Assembly (NCBI RefSeq): GCF_027943255.1
Contig: NC_072892.1
Coordinates: 161,078,792 to 161,142,791, forward strand
Source of the DNA: Anastrepha obliqua
Taxonomy: Eukaryota; Arthropoda; Insecta; Diptera; Tephritidae
DNA: 64,000 nucleotides
Reading direction: 5' to 3'
A program made the translations under genes and the position numbers. Shown here one piece after another: positions 49,920 through 60,575 of this stretch (within the stretch, counting starts at the first letter, position 1; each line of letters begins with the position of its first letter). Under the pieces are notes generated by a model. It worked only from the letters and a program-made list of their open reading frames with translations, did not search any database and was not told the DNA's origin.

Positions 49920-51529
49920 CAGTGACCGACAGAAGTCTGCATACAAAGTTGTTTACAAAGTACAAATACTTTGCTTAAAAATGTGTTTATGCAATTTCAT
50001 TTGAAATCTTTTTCTAATCGACTTAACTAAAACAAATCCATTCTTTGACATAAAACAACACAGTTATGCTAAAAAATCCCAAAAACAGCGTTGAGAAAAG
50101 TGTGCATACAGAACCGTTTTCGTAGCTTGTACTCTGATATCCTATGTTGTGATAACGGAAAAATACCGTTTGTTTATTTCTTTCCTTTTCTTATGTTTGT
50201 TGCTTTGCTAATATTGATTTTAGTTGCAATTTGAATATTTAAGCGTCTACAAGGGCTCCTCGAAAAGAAATATCCCTTGACGTTAGAAATTTAGTTATTC
50301 AGCACAGGAAAGAAAAAAAATCATATAGCGAAATTTTAAAAATCTTCAACTTAAGTCGTGCAACAGTCCAGACCATTGTACAAAACTTTCAAAATAGTGG
50401 TTCCACCGAAAATAAGCCGCGCAGTGGCCGTCCGAGCAAACTGTCTCGCAGAGACGTCAGCTTCATTCTAAAAGAAGTGGACAAAAATCCCAAAGTTTCT
50501 GCTCCGAAATTGGCCGAAGAAGAAGAAGAAGAAGATAGCAAGCTCATCCAACAAGTGTGTTCATCCAAGAACAATTGGAAGAGCTCTGAACAAAAACAGC
50601 TTTCATAGTAGAACACCACGAAAAAAGCCTCTTATTTCTGAAAAAAGAACCGTAAACTTCGCCTGGAGTTCGCCAAAGCACACAGGGAAAAGGGGATGGA
50701 TTTTTGGCAAAAAGTTTTGTTTACAGATGAGTCGTAGTTTAATATATTCGGTAGCGATGGAAGAGCAAAAGTGTGGAGGAAAAAAATACTGCACTGAGTC
50801 CGAAGAATTTGGTATCAACAGTGAAACATGGTGGCGGCAATGTAATGGTTTGGGGAGCTATTGCTGCATGTGGAGTTGGAAGATTAGTATTTATTGAAGG
50901 TAATATGGGTCATTATAAATACAAATCACTATTGGAAGTCAATCTGAAATCTTCGGTAGATGATTTGGAGGTTAGTACTTTCAACAGGATAACGATCCAA
51001 AGCACACAGCACACATTGTGAAGGATTGGCTGCTTTACCATGCTTCAAGGGAATCAAATACACCACCGCAAAGCCCAGATTTAAATATTATTGCACATGT
51101 CTGGGAAATTTTAGTTCGAAAAACTGGAAAAAATCCGATTTCAAGCGCTTCAGTACTCAAAGAACGACTAGTAGAAGCTTTGAACAATATAGATAACTTC
51201 TGCAGAGTTAACAAATTTAGTCCCATCGATGCCACGACGGCTTCAAGCTGTATTTGGTGCTAATGGTGGACCAACTAAATACTAAGAAGCAATATTACTT
51301 AGAGTTAAGTGAAGTTTTTCACACTGGAGTAAGATATTTGTGTACTGTATGTAGACTTTTGTCAACGTTGGTTTTAGGTTTTTTTGCCATAGCTTTGCTA
51401 TTTTATGTTAATGTATCGGTTTTTTTAAGTTTTTAATGATTAGAAAAAGCTTTCAAATAAAACTGTAAAGTTTTTGAACTTTCAATCCAGGGGAAATAGG
51501 GTGTGTATGTAGAATTTTGTCGGCCCCTC
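49920..51529 (+). mobile_element. Tc1-type transposon, 1,610 bp, with IR/DR ends
   Basis: Left end CAGTGACCGACAGAAGTCTG and its inverted relative at 51,529 (GAGGGGCCGACAAAATTCTA), with TA at 49,918-49,919 and 51,530-51,531. A second, inner copy of the motif occurs on each side: 'aaaagtgtgcatacagaa' at about 50,097 and 'ctgtatgtagacttttgtca' at about 51,346. Outer plus inner repeats on both sides make the IR/DR layout of long-TIR Tc1 elements (Minos, Paris and Sleeping Beauty type). Confidence 0.85.
50252..51263 (+). pseudogene. Tc1 transposase, dead
   Basis: RAPRKEISLDVRNLVIQHRK opens the paired-like HTH; the codon where ATG is expected is AGG (50,252-50,254). SEILKIFNLSRATVQTIVQN and NKPRSGRPSKLSRRD (AT-hook-like linker) follow. 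At ~50,515 a (GAA)n run has expanded and the frame is lost. QKVLFTDES then a stop (first D, ~50,725), STVKHGGGNVMVWGAIAACG, then in another frame FQQDNDPKHTAHIVKDWLLY (second D). QSPDLNIIAHVWEILVRK is where the third residue, E in IEHLW, has become A. The C-terminus runs to the stop at 51,263. About 340 codons, normal length. Confidence 0.85.
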
Positions 51530-51534
51530 TATCT

Positions 51535-51802
51535 ATCGTGAATAAGCTTTCATTGTAGGTTAGCGCAGTTTTATTTTGTTTTCTAATATCAAAAGGTAGA
51601 ACAAAAGCAACGCATCGCATTCATCGTATTTTCTCGTGTTGTAACTGTTACCTCGCTCTACTCTCGAAGGTCAATGAAAATATATTAGTTATAAGACCTG
51701 CCTTTCATGCTTTAAAAGAGATTAGTGAATTTCATTGTCAGTTAACCCTTGCTAACATTTGTTGACGCGTAAATGTTGATTGACTGCTAAATTAAAGCAA
51801 AG
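51535..51802. other. Short interval without a gene
   Basis: Nothing recognised. Confidence 0.3.
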
Positions 51803-52021
51803 TTAACATCGGTACACACACTCAAAAACACCAGCACATCTTCTTCTTGAATGTGGTGCTGTAGCGGGAAGAAAGTTTAGACATCTCTGCCGACTGTAGC
51901 CGAAAGAAAGGCAAATACGCTCAGCACAACTCAGCTTAATTTTAGGTTTACTAAGGCTACAAGATTTAGATGAAATACATTGATGAGTAGAGGGCACAAA
52001 AACCAATAGGTCGAAATGCAA
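51803..52021 (-). repeat. Unclassified dispersed repeat, copy 1
   Basis: Shares with 60,385-60,575 the plus-strand landmarks 'tgatgagtagagggcacaaaa' versus 'taatgagtagagggcgcaaaa', 'tttactaagg' versus 'ttcactaagg', and 'aaggcaaatacgctca' versus 'aaggcacatacgttca', in the same order and spacing. Minus-strand reading gives PSTHQCISSKSCSLSKPKIK; this may be coding or chance. Confidence 0.5.
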
Positions 52022-52465
52022 ATCTCATTTTGGTTCATTCATTCACGTTCTATACATTTATGTAACTTGTCATGATGATTTGGCATCAGCGACTGAATAC
52101 TCAGGTAAACATTACTTGGTCATTTGTTTGTTTTCTCACATAAGATTTCTTTCTTATGTATGTTTGTACACATAACACGATTCTGAGGTCCAAACTGTCC
52201 ATCCCGTCATTGTTTTGAGAAAATTGGTGGTAAAAACCCATAAACACGTTTTTTATATGTTTCCATCCTAAATATGCTTCTCAAAAACCGGACGCGCTAG
52301 AGACTTCAACTTTCACTCAAATCAAGATCTGAATCTGAAACTGTAATAGCCCTATTTGCAAGCTCCAAAGAAATTAAACAGAGTTTTAATTAAGTGGGCT
52401 TAACCGTAAACACGCGGCAGATGGACGGCCAGGTTAATAAAAGACGTCACTACACGGTACAGAAG
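52022..52465. other. Interval without a recognised gene
   Basis: Nothing assignable until LINE sequence begins. Confidence 0.3.
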
Positions 52466-52860
52466 GCACTTTCGTGATAGCACAAATACTTGCCGGGCAC
52501 TGGTATTTCCAGAAATACCTCTTCAGAATAGCGAAATGCGAAGATGATGCTGGACATACCTTTTTCTAATGCATAACCACTGAAAGTGCAATCAACAAGA
52601 TGCTAAGCAGCAAGGAAACGTGGGAAATCATCAATGGTTTCGCGGAAAGAATTATCCGGATTAAAAAGCGAGACCTGGACACAGCATAGCCGTTGTAATG
52701 AGGAAGATGGAACAGCACACTGAAGTAATGCGAAAGCCTTTCCAGGGTGGGCAAGGGTTCCAAACGAGAGGTAGTTTTTTCGACTCAGGATATATCACTG
52801 CTACGACGGCAGCTTTTATGATGCATTACGCATTTAAAATTTTCATCGTTCTCCAAATTT
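52466..52860 (+). pseudogene. R1-type LINE C-terminus and 3' UTR
   Basis: FVIAQILAGHWYFQKYLFRI and DDAGHTFF (H of the zinc region) are followed after a shift by INKMLSSKETWEIINGFAER and IRIKKRDLDTA stop (52,687-52,689). The following ~170 bases ('ccagggtgggcaagggttcc', 'cgacggcagcttttatgatg') parallel the 3' UTR of the R1-type copy at 57,399-57,780. 5' truncated. Confidence 0.65.
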
Positions 52861-52862
52861 TT

Positions 52863-53805
52863 ATACAGATGGCTCCAAGCTAGACGATAAAGTTGGCTAT
52901 GGAGTATTTTCGAAAGAATTAGGACTGGAACTATGCGTTCGACTACCAGACTTCTGCAGCGTCTATCAGGCAGAGGTTCTAGCTATAAAAGAAGTGGCTA
53001 CATATGTACCTAAATTTGCATGCCGTAACAAAAACGACTGTAAACATATTCTCGGATAGCCAAGTGGCTATTAAATCAATGAATGCGGCTATACTAAGAT
53101 TAAAGGTTGCACAGGAATGCTGAGCAGCCCTAAATGATATTAGCGTCGTAGTCAAGGTCAGCCTTATTTGGGTTCCGGGACACAGAGATATTGAGGGAAA
53201 CTGTAAAGCTGATGAGCTAGCTAGAAAAGGTCCTGCTCTTCAACTGCTCAGTGATAAAAGTACCATTGCAGTACCTTTGGCCACGAGTAAATTAATACTA
53301 AAAAACAAAACTATCCAAGAGGCCAATAGGTCATGGGAAGAAGAAGATAGATGCGTAACAGCCAGGCTACTATGGCCGCAAATAAACAAGAAAAGAACAG
53401 AGGAATTGCTTAGCCTCTCAAGAGAAGATATCTCGAAGGTCGTGGCTTGTGTCACCGGCCACTGGCTATTTGGAAGGCATTCCTTGAGACTAGGAGTATT
53501 CTCCCATGAATATTGTAGAAGCTGCAGAGATGAGGAGGAAGAAAGAGTAGAGCACTTCCTTTGCAATTGTCCAGCCTTAGCTAAAATCAAAGCAGGTTGT
53601 CTAGGTAAACATTTTTTCAATTCTCTTACAGAACTATCTGGCGCGGGGATTATACTAATCCTGCGCTTCGTAAGACTCTCAAAATGGTTTCACGAAAGTA
53701 AATAAACACGGTTCCCGTGTCGCCCAGTGGTATCACAACGGACCTGTGAGGTCTAAGTGAGTTGGTCATACGGACCGACCGCCACCACAACCTAACCTAA
53801 CCTAA
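52863..53805 (+). pseudogene. RNase-H LINE: RNase H, zinc region, 3' UTR
   Basis: Begins abruptly at YTDGSKLDDKVGYGVFSKEL (first D), then VYQAEVLAIKEVA (E). A frameshift near 53,035 leads to IFSDSQVAIKSMNAA (D), a TGA near 53,120, and LIWVPGHRDIEGNCKADELA (last D). From 53,277 to 53,705 the C-terminal part is open: VTGHWLFGRHSLRLGVFSHE, CRSCRDEEEERVEHFLCNCP, KWFHESK. The 3' UTR ends at 'cctaacctaacctaa' (~53,805). All four RNase H acidic residues remain; the RT is cut off. Confidence 0.85.
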
Positions 53806-53919
53806 GCATTTCAAACCCTCTCATCCGCAAAAAAAAAAAAGAAAACAAATCAAAATATAAAATAAACCTTTTGAGTTAAAAAGATTACGATCGAATACCA
53901 AATTGGTAATCTGCGTTGA

Positions 53920-54195
53920 GTTAGGTAGGTAGGTAAGTCTGGTGGTTGCAAAAATGACACACTTAGACCTGTCGTAGGTCCATTATGATACCACTGGAAC
54001 TTTTTCCTTACACTATGGGATCCCTTTTAAACCATCCTATGGCTTTTATAAACGAGCTAAACTTCGTCAGTTTAAGATGCGCGAATATAGCTGTATCTGT
54101 TAAAAATGCTCTACTTACCGTGTGAAATCTTCTTCTAGCTAATCTTTCACTCTCACAAAGGAGATGTTTAATAGTCAATCTTTCAAAATTCACAA
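53920..54195 (-). pseudogene. 3' end of RNase-H LINE
   Basis: Minus strand: TIKHLLCESERLARRRFHTV, FLTDTAIFAHLKLTKFSSFI and AIGWFKRDPIV stop, followed by the 3' UTR ('ccagtggtatcataatggac' reversed) and a CCTACCTACCTAA end. It is closely similar to 42,180-42,560, so the two are recent relatives. Confidence 0.75.
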
Positions 54196-55111
54196 TGGCG
54201 AATATAAGTTAGCAGACGCAAAATCAAAAAGTTTAGGTTAGGTCATCAAATTGAACACTCCGAAATACTTGAGGTGTTTAAAAAAAGTGAATTTTTGTAA
54301 AACTATGAAATTGTGAAAAAGAAATCCATTAATTTTACGTCAAATTTTTGCTACTAATATGCAGGTCAAATTCGATGATTTTATGTAATTTTATGGACAT
54401 TATCGACGACATTAACTTCAAAAATGCTTGAACGGAATCGACGAAACCAAAATTGCATGTAATTAGCTGTTGCAGTATCGGCATCATAAATACCATTCAC
54501 AATTTCAGCGGCCGGACCTGGCTTGCCTACCGCCTTTATCAAAGAGAAACTGAAAAATGTACCGAAACTTCTCTTTGTTGCCTTCCTTTGTTAACACCCT
54601 TAATAGAACAAACAAAAAACAGCAAACGAATTTTTTAAGAGCGAAATGTTACCTTGAACATAAACTTACGATAAATTCGATACTTTACGAGATATCGTAA
54701 GTAAGGAATTTATTTCAATAAGGAATTTATTATTTCTCTTTGTGTTATAGTTCCTCTCAATGTTGTTGTTGACTGTAAACTAAAAACTAAGCAATTGCAA
54801 ACAGCGGAGTTGCCGTGTGTGAGCAGGACGAGCAGATCAAAAGAGAATTTATTAAGTTGAAGTAATAAAATTCTCCCTGGATGCACGCGGTCTAGTGAAA
54901 CTCTCTTGGCAGAAAGTTCGCAGCATTGGAGATTATAAGTTATACCAATTGCTAGCAGCGAATGTTAGTCAATAACTTTGCTTTTGATGTCTCATGCAAA
55001 TTTTTCGTCAAGTCAGCAGAGCCCAAACATAGCGAGGAGAGAAGTGGCGCCAGCCAGTGGAGAAGGCGCCTTGAATTGGGTGAGGTTAGGAAAAGTTTGG
55101 CATTTTAAACT
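54196..55111. other. Interval without a recognised gene
   Basis: Mixed composition; 54,770-55,080 is GC-richer ('gagttgccgtgtgtgagc') but without a frame. Possibly host intergenic DNA. Confidence 0.3.
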
Positions 55112-55345
55112 GAGGTTGGTAGCCGAATGGGTTAGTGCATGACTATCATTCGGTAGTGCCCCGTCTCGAAACCACGTTCATGAAATATCAAATGATAGAA
55201 ACCGTTTTTTTTCGAATAGCAGAAGTCCCTTGCCAGGCAATAGCAAACCTCCGATTGTATTTCTGCCATAGAAAAGCTCCTCATAAAATATCAGCCGGCG
55301 TTCGGAGGCGGCATAAAACTGTAGGTCCCTCCATTTGTGGGAAGT
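55112..55345 (+). repeat. SINE copy, head and body
   Basis: GGTAGCCGAATGGGTTAGTG (A box) and GTCTCGAAACCAC (weak B box), then 'cagaagtcccttgccaggca', 'tatttctgccatagaaaagc' and 'taaaactgtaggtccctcca'. The last ~60 bases of the tail are missing. Confidence 0.8.
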
Positions 55346-56179
55346 ACCGTTTCATTCTCATTTAGGGCCTAAAGTATTAGAATTACAAAGAAAATTTCCT
55401 CAAAATGCCCCGAAACTTTTGATTTTCATATGTATTTTTTTACTCATTACAGAGTGATTGCCTTAACAGACGCCGTAACAGACAACTTCATACAAATTTC
55501 CCCGACAATATAAAAACATCTCTCACTTTTCGAAGGCTTATACGAGTATGTAGATCGACCGATGTAAGATACTTTCAAGCATCAATTACTCTGTTCATAT
55601 GTGGAATGTAAGTAGGTACGGATGTCTTAGCAGGCAACTACGTACAAATGTACATACATATGGATATACTTCTTTACTTACATACATAGGTACATATGTA
55701 CATATGTTTATACATAAGCTCAGAAACGTGAATGTGCAAAAGTACTACTTCTCGGCTGCTTATAGGTAATTTCTGTGTATTGCATCAGCCAAATATGAAT
55801 GCTTCATTTTTTATGAGGAAATAACGCTATAGGAGTTAAATACAAAAAAAAAAAAAAAAAAAAATGCAATTAAATTTAATTGTCTAAGAGGAACTCAATA
55901 AGCGGCATAAATCGTATGTTGATTGTGTTTTTGTAATAAAAATTGCCAAACTATGATGAAGAAAAGAAAAAAAAAACTAACTGCGGTTGTGGTCCATTGC
56001 ACCAACACCAGCCGATAGAATGGTACTTTTTGTAATGCTGCTTAACATATTTTTCGAGTCTTTTAATTACTTTCGAAAACGAAATTTGGGTCAACGTCTT
56101 GCACGAAAATCGAAGGTGCTAAAGGTAACAAAAATGGAAAAAGCCTTCGTCTATGAGCGTAGTAAATAACAAACTAACA
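55346..56179. other. Interval without a gene; CATA microsatellite and A-run
   Basis: CATA/TATG simple repeats at about 55,650-55,715 and an A-run of ~20 at 55,842-55,863. No coding signal. Confidence 0.4.
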
Positions 56180-57045
56180 CCAACGACTAGGTTAGGTAAG
56201 GTTTTTGTGGCAGTCGGTTTAGAATAGCCAACTCACTTAGACCATAAAGGTGTGTTCCACTGTGTAACACGGGAACCTCAGTGTTTATTCATCATTAACC
56301 AACCATTAAGTTGCTCATATGAAGCGTAGAATAGGTTTTAACCCAAAACCGGATAGTTCCGTACGAGAGTCAAAATGGTATTACCTGGCTCTACTCCTAG
56401 CTAAGGCTGGATGCAGAAGTATTCTACTGTATCGTCCTCTTCCTCGTCGGTACAACGTCTGCAGTGTTCATGAGAAGATACTCCTCACCTAGAAGAATGC
56501 CTACCTAACAGCCACTGGCCGATGACTCAAGCCAAGACTTTCGACAGCAATTCTCCTGAGATTTTTTATCTATTAGCGGCCCAGTTAGCCTAGTTGTAAC
56601 ACAGCTATTTTCTGCTCTCCATGACCTATTGGCCTCCTGGAAGCAGTGGAAGCTTAGTACCGTTTCTAATCCTAATCTTTTGGAAAAACTCCATAGCCGA
56701 CTTTATTTTCTAGTTTGGATCTATCCGTGTAAAAATTTAGTTCCATTCTTCCCCATCGTCTTTGAGCTGCCACTCTCTTCTTGGCGGTATGTTAATCTTG
56801 TGGCGCGGCTGAATCACCGGATCTACCATAGCGGCCACGTGCTAACAGATTTAGAGTAGGCTAGTTGACTAGCACCTCGAGCTCTTTATTTGGGGAAGTC
56901 CTTAAAGTGCTGCTGATGCATAAAAATGCAGTTCTGTGGACCTTGCGCAGTATTTCCTTATAACTTTCTTTTGAGTTGTTGGCCACCAAACAAGTATTCC
57001 ATATAGTGAAATAGGCCGAACTACTGAAGTGCAAAGCCAGTGTGT
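56180..57045 (-). pseudogene. RNase-H LINE: RT thumb, RNase H start, zinc region, tail, with internal deletions
   Basis: From 57,045 on the minus strand: THWLCTSVVRPISLYGILVW, the RT thumb, then decayed text. At ~56,740 YTDRSKLENKVGYGVFPK starts RNase H with its first D. The central RNase H is deleted and at ~56,640 the C-terminal part appears in pieces, ending with LKPILRF and the 3' UTR with a CCTAACCT-type end at ~56,185. It abuts a plus-strand R1-type copy at 57,045. Confidence 0.65.
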
Positions 57046-57780
57046 GATGCGAGGAATATCTCCACCACTTTCATCTGGCAGAAAGCCCATTTTGCCCAAG
57101 CTGTCCTAATGCAATCGAAAGCGCGGAACACGTGGCTTTTCAATGTGATCGCTTCGCACGAGAACGTGCAAAACTTGAAAGGGTTTTGGGACACTCAGCT
57201 AGTCCTAATGACATCGTACAAGACATGTGCTCATCCAGTGCTAAATGCGTGGGGGTTCGAGCGTTTACTGGAAAAATTATGCTACGACTCCAATTAATTG
57301 AATGGGTGCGCAAGACCCAGCAACAGCAGCTACAGTTGCAGTTACGAAATGGAGATGAACTGTTTCCGGACAGAATGAGCACAAACACAGACACTTGAGT
57401 CAATCACTCACAATAATATCAGACAGAAGACAAGACGATAGTTCGTAAATACTGCGCAATCGCAAATTCTCCGATGTTCCATTTCTTCCAAAACCACGTA
57501 TGAAAACAGTGGGGGGAGTGGATACCATCGCTGACGTAAGATCTTCATACGTCCACAAGAGAAGGACCTGGACGCAGGTACCAGGTTGTGTCAATAGGCA
57601 TAAACGCGGCTCCACCTTGATGAAATGTTTAAAGCGGTTCCAGGGTGGAAATCAGCCGAGGAGGAGGAATGTTATAGTGTTAGTGGGAGGATGCCCCACA
57701 TACCACTGGTGCGACGGCGCCTTTGATGATGTTTCTGACATTTTGATTTTAACCTCCCACCCCAAAAAACAAAAACAAAA
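57046..57780 (+). pseudogene. R1-type LINE C-terminus with 3' UTR
   Basis: CEEYLHHFHLAESPFCPSCP, then ESAEHVAFQCDRFARERAKL forms CxxC...H...C. VQDMCSSSAKCVGVRAFTGK and IEWVRKTQQQQLQLQLRNGD follow, with the stop at ~57,398. The CAG-rich stretch has given four Gln. The frame is intact for ~117 codons. The 3' UTR (57,399-57,740) includes 'gatgccccacataccactgg' and 'gtgcgacggcgcctttgatg', followed by an A-rich tail at ~57,765-57,780. Confidence 0.75.
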
Positions 57781-57785
57781 ATCCC

Positions 57786-58190
57786 CATTTGATTCCAAAC
57801 CTTTTTTTGCATCTGTGCAATACAATGTTGGCCTTTTGAACTCTATTCTCAACATCAACGCATCTCGCATCCGGCTCATATGGGTCCCAGAACACAGCAG
57901 TATAACTGGAAACGAAGTAGCGGTTGATTTGGCTGAAGAGGCTGTGGTCTCGTTATTAATATGATCCGATCAGTTCCTTGCTATGAGACAACACACATTC
58001 AAGGAGAAGCTTAAAAGTGAAAAGCTAAGGCTAAGAGATGTGAGCTGGCACTAATGGGGTTACGCCAGGTGAACCTCAAAGGTGGTTGACGCAACTCATA
58101 ACAATCCCTAAGGCCAAACTCAGAATGTGCGCGGGCGTTCTCACAGGGCACTGCATTAGGCATAGCCAACTGCACAGGATTTGTTTATTA
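57786..58190 (+). pseudogene. LINE RNase H fragment
   Basis: LNSILNINASRIRLIWVPEH then SSITGNEVAVDLAEEAV: the WVPGHSGITGNExADxLA block with G changed to E. A shift leads to KLRMCAGVLTGHCIRHSQLH, the start of the C-terminal region. RNase H motifs before this point are absent. It ends where another element type begins at ~58,200. Confidence 0.65.
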
Positions 58191-58237
58191 TATTTCAAGA
58201 AGTCCAGAAAATATAATTTCAGACTGACTACTAAAAT

Positions 58238-58504
58238 GAGGAACCCATCCTTAGGCAAATCAAACGAGGAAAGTGGCGATGGATAGGTCACACACTGAGA
58301 AAACCACTAGATAGCATCACGCGAATTGCACTGGACTGGAACCCGCAAGGGAGCAGAGGTCGCGGTCGAACAAAAAACACTTGGAGAAGGTCGATGCTGC
58401 GCGAACTAACAGATGCCGACATCGCATGGGACGGTGCAAAAACAACAGCACAGAACCGTGTACGATGGAAGAGTCTTGTCGAGGCCCTATGCTCCCGAGA
58501 GTAG
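58238..58504 (+). pseudogene. C-terminus of a second RTE/BovB-like reverse transcriptase
   Basis: 88 codons open: EEPILRQIKRGKWRWIGHTL, DSITRIALDWNPQGSRGRGR, NTWRRSMLRELTDADIAWDG, QNRVRWKSLVEALCSRE stop (58,502-58,504). The pattern WRWIGHxLRK...WNPQGxRxRGRPxxTWRR is characteristic of the C-terminal end of one LINE group, different from the RTE-like RT at 8505. No RT motifs are retained. It joins LINE RNase H text at its 5' side. Confidence 0.75.
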
Positions 58505-59244
58505 TGTACAAGGAAAAAATTAAAAATAAAATGAGCTGAAAGAAGAGCTGCCTATAGAGTTGAACTGCCTGTAAGGACTAGGGGGGGGATAATGCTTCTA
58601 AGCACGGTGAACAAAATATGTATTTGCTCTAATAATTAACATCCGTATTTTGAGCGCTCTGAAGACATAACTACGAACGGAACAAGAGGGCTCTCGTTGA
58701 TCACGCCAAAAGCCTTAGTAGTGGAGGAGAGAAAAAGGATCTAGGCTGGAGAGGGAAGGGGAGATCTGCTTCAAGATGCTACTAAGTTGTTTCCAGAGGC
58801 CAATCCACCTGCACCTTATAGCGCTCTGAGCAGCAATGGATCTAACTTGAAGATACACGGGAAGTAAGAGCCGAATGACGTTGAGGGCAGCAGTGGGACA
58901 TGTTCTACAAGCAAGAGTGATGTCCACACATGCAGTTCTCTGCACTCTCTCTCATTTAGTGGCTACAACCCTTCTGAAGAGCTATCCACGAATCTAGGCA
59001 ATTAAATGTCAAAATTGGCAGAGCCACTAAGTTGTACAGCCAAATTACACGTGGCTTGAGACCCCCTTTTTTGCCGAACATAGATTGATAGGCGTAGAAG
59101 GTCAGTAACCTTCTTAACTCGATTTTCTATGTGCAGCTTCCAGTGGAGTTTGGGGTCAAGTATTACACCAAAATACTTGACTTCCGACGAGAGTGTAAGA
59201 CGCTGGTTGTTTAAGCTTGGAAGCTTAAAAGGTGGACCCTTATA

Positions 59245-60088
59245 CAGGAAGGGCCATATAGCGTTTGATTTTTGAAGCACCTATTTTTTTGAGAATGGTA
59301 ACACAAATGACATGTCAAATGTGTTCATAATTTACTTAAAGGTTTGACATTTACGAAATTGGACGCTATACGCTTGAACAAAATTGGGAAATATTGAAAA
59401 CCTATTTCCAAAGTGGTGAGTCTTCTTTTTCTTTTCTGATTTTCACATCGGTGACTACGTCAATAAGCAAAATTGTCGGATTTGGAGCTCACAAAATCCA
59501 CACGTTACTGTAGAGAAGCAAATGCATCTACAACGAGTCACTGTTTGGAGGAGCCGCGGTTACAGTAAATGGCGAGCGTTACCGTGACATGCTCAACGAG
59601 TTGTTTCCAAAAACTGAAGAGGATGACATGGACGACATTTGGTTTCAACAGTACGGTGCAACTTGTCACACTACCAAAGTTACACTCGAACTTTTGGCTA
59701 CCGTTTTTGAAAACCGAATAACCAGCCGAAATTCCGATATCAATTGGCCGCCTCGGAGCTGTGATTTACGCCCGTTGGACTATTTTTTTGTGGGGAGCCG
59801 TTAAGGGCAAATGCTGTGCAAACCATCCAGAGACGATTGATGCTTTAAAACACGAAATCGAAGTTGCAATTCATGAAATTGGAGCCCAAACAATCGAAAA
59901 TGTGCTTAAAAATTGGGTTGATCGAATGGCCTACTGTAAAGCCAGTCGTGGCAGTCATTTGAACGATATTATTTTTCATTCATAAATGGCAATGTTCAAT
60001 CTTCAAAATAAAAAAAGTTTGAAAAAATATTGATTAGTTTTGTTTTTTATAGCCGATTCAAAAAGCAAACTTTACATGGCCCACCCTA
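59245..60088 (+). mobile_element. DD41D element (844 bp) inserted in the LINE RT
   Basis: Ends CAGGAAGGGCCATATAGCGT (59,245) and, inverted, TAGGGTGGGCCATGTAAAGT (60,088) match over ~30 bases. TA at 59,243-59,244 and 60,089-60,090. Removing the element and one TA restores a continuous RT reading (RKY followed by KGPPF), which fixes the insertion to the base. Shorter than a full-length element, with deletions in the N-terminal part. Confidence 0.85.
59430..59985 (+). pseudogene. DD41D transposase, dead
   Basis: SDFHIGDYVNKQNCRIWSSQ, then QRVTVW, a deletion, and (in the next frames) ERYRDMLNELFPKTEEDDMD, IWFQQYGATCHTTKVTLELL with the second catalytic D changed to Y, and INWPPRSCDLRPLDYFF with the third D 41 residues on. 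A shift at ~59,785 leads to DALKHEIEVAIHEIGAQTIE and GSHLNDIIFHS stop (59,983-59,985). Confidence 0.8.
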
Positions 60089-60384
60089 TATTTCCTGGAG
60101 AATAGCATCAACTCCGTTTTGTCAGAGTTGACTCTGAGACCGCAACTGGCAGCCCAACAACTACTGAGTGTAGCCAGTGCACCTTCCAAAATTTCAGCCA
60201 TTACTGATGGAAATGGACCTGAGACCATTAGGACCAAGTCATCGGCATATTTATTACCAAAACAAATAGCAGAGGATTTGTCGGGTTAAAGGTAGCGCAA
60301 AAAAGTTTTAAGACTAGATTTAATACATTTGGGATATGGTTCACTGACTTCTGTCACATATTGCGGCTAGCCCCGCAGACTCCA

Positions 60385-60575
60385 TCACATCTTCCTCTCA
60401 AATGTGTTGCTATAACGCCAAGAGGGATGAGATATCTCAGCAGGATGCAGTTGAAATAAAGGCACATACGTTCAACTCTCATAACCAGCCCAGTCCAACC
60501 CAGCTCCATCTTAAGTTCACTAAGGCAATTGGGCTCGAGTGAGGCACTGTAATGAGTAGAGGGCGCAAAATACGA
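60385..60575 (-). repeat. Unclassified dispersed repeat, copy 2
   Basis: Matches 51,803-52,021 in landmark order (see that copy). On the minus strand it reads PSTHYSASLEPNCLSELKME in the same frame as PSTHQCISSKSC in copy 1, so a decayed coding origin is possible. Family not recognised. Confidence 0.5.

Larger units (their letters stand above)
58700..60345 (-). mobile_element. RNase-H LINE, RT part, interrupted by a DD41D element
   Basis: On the minus strand RT text runs from ~60,345 (NKYADDLVLMVSGPFPSVMA; YADD at 60,239-60,250) to VNSDKTELMLFSRKY at ~60,091, jumps over the DD41D insertion, and resumes at 59,242 with KGPPFKLPSLNNQRLTL and EVKYFGVILDPKLHWKLH. It then continues in broken form to VQRTACVDITLACRTCPTAA (~58,945-58,880). 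The 5' endonuclease and 3' RNase H are missing. Confidence 0.75.
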
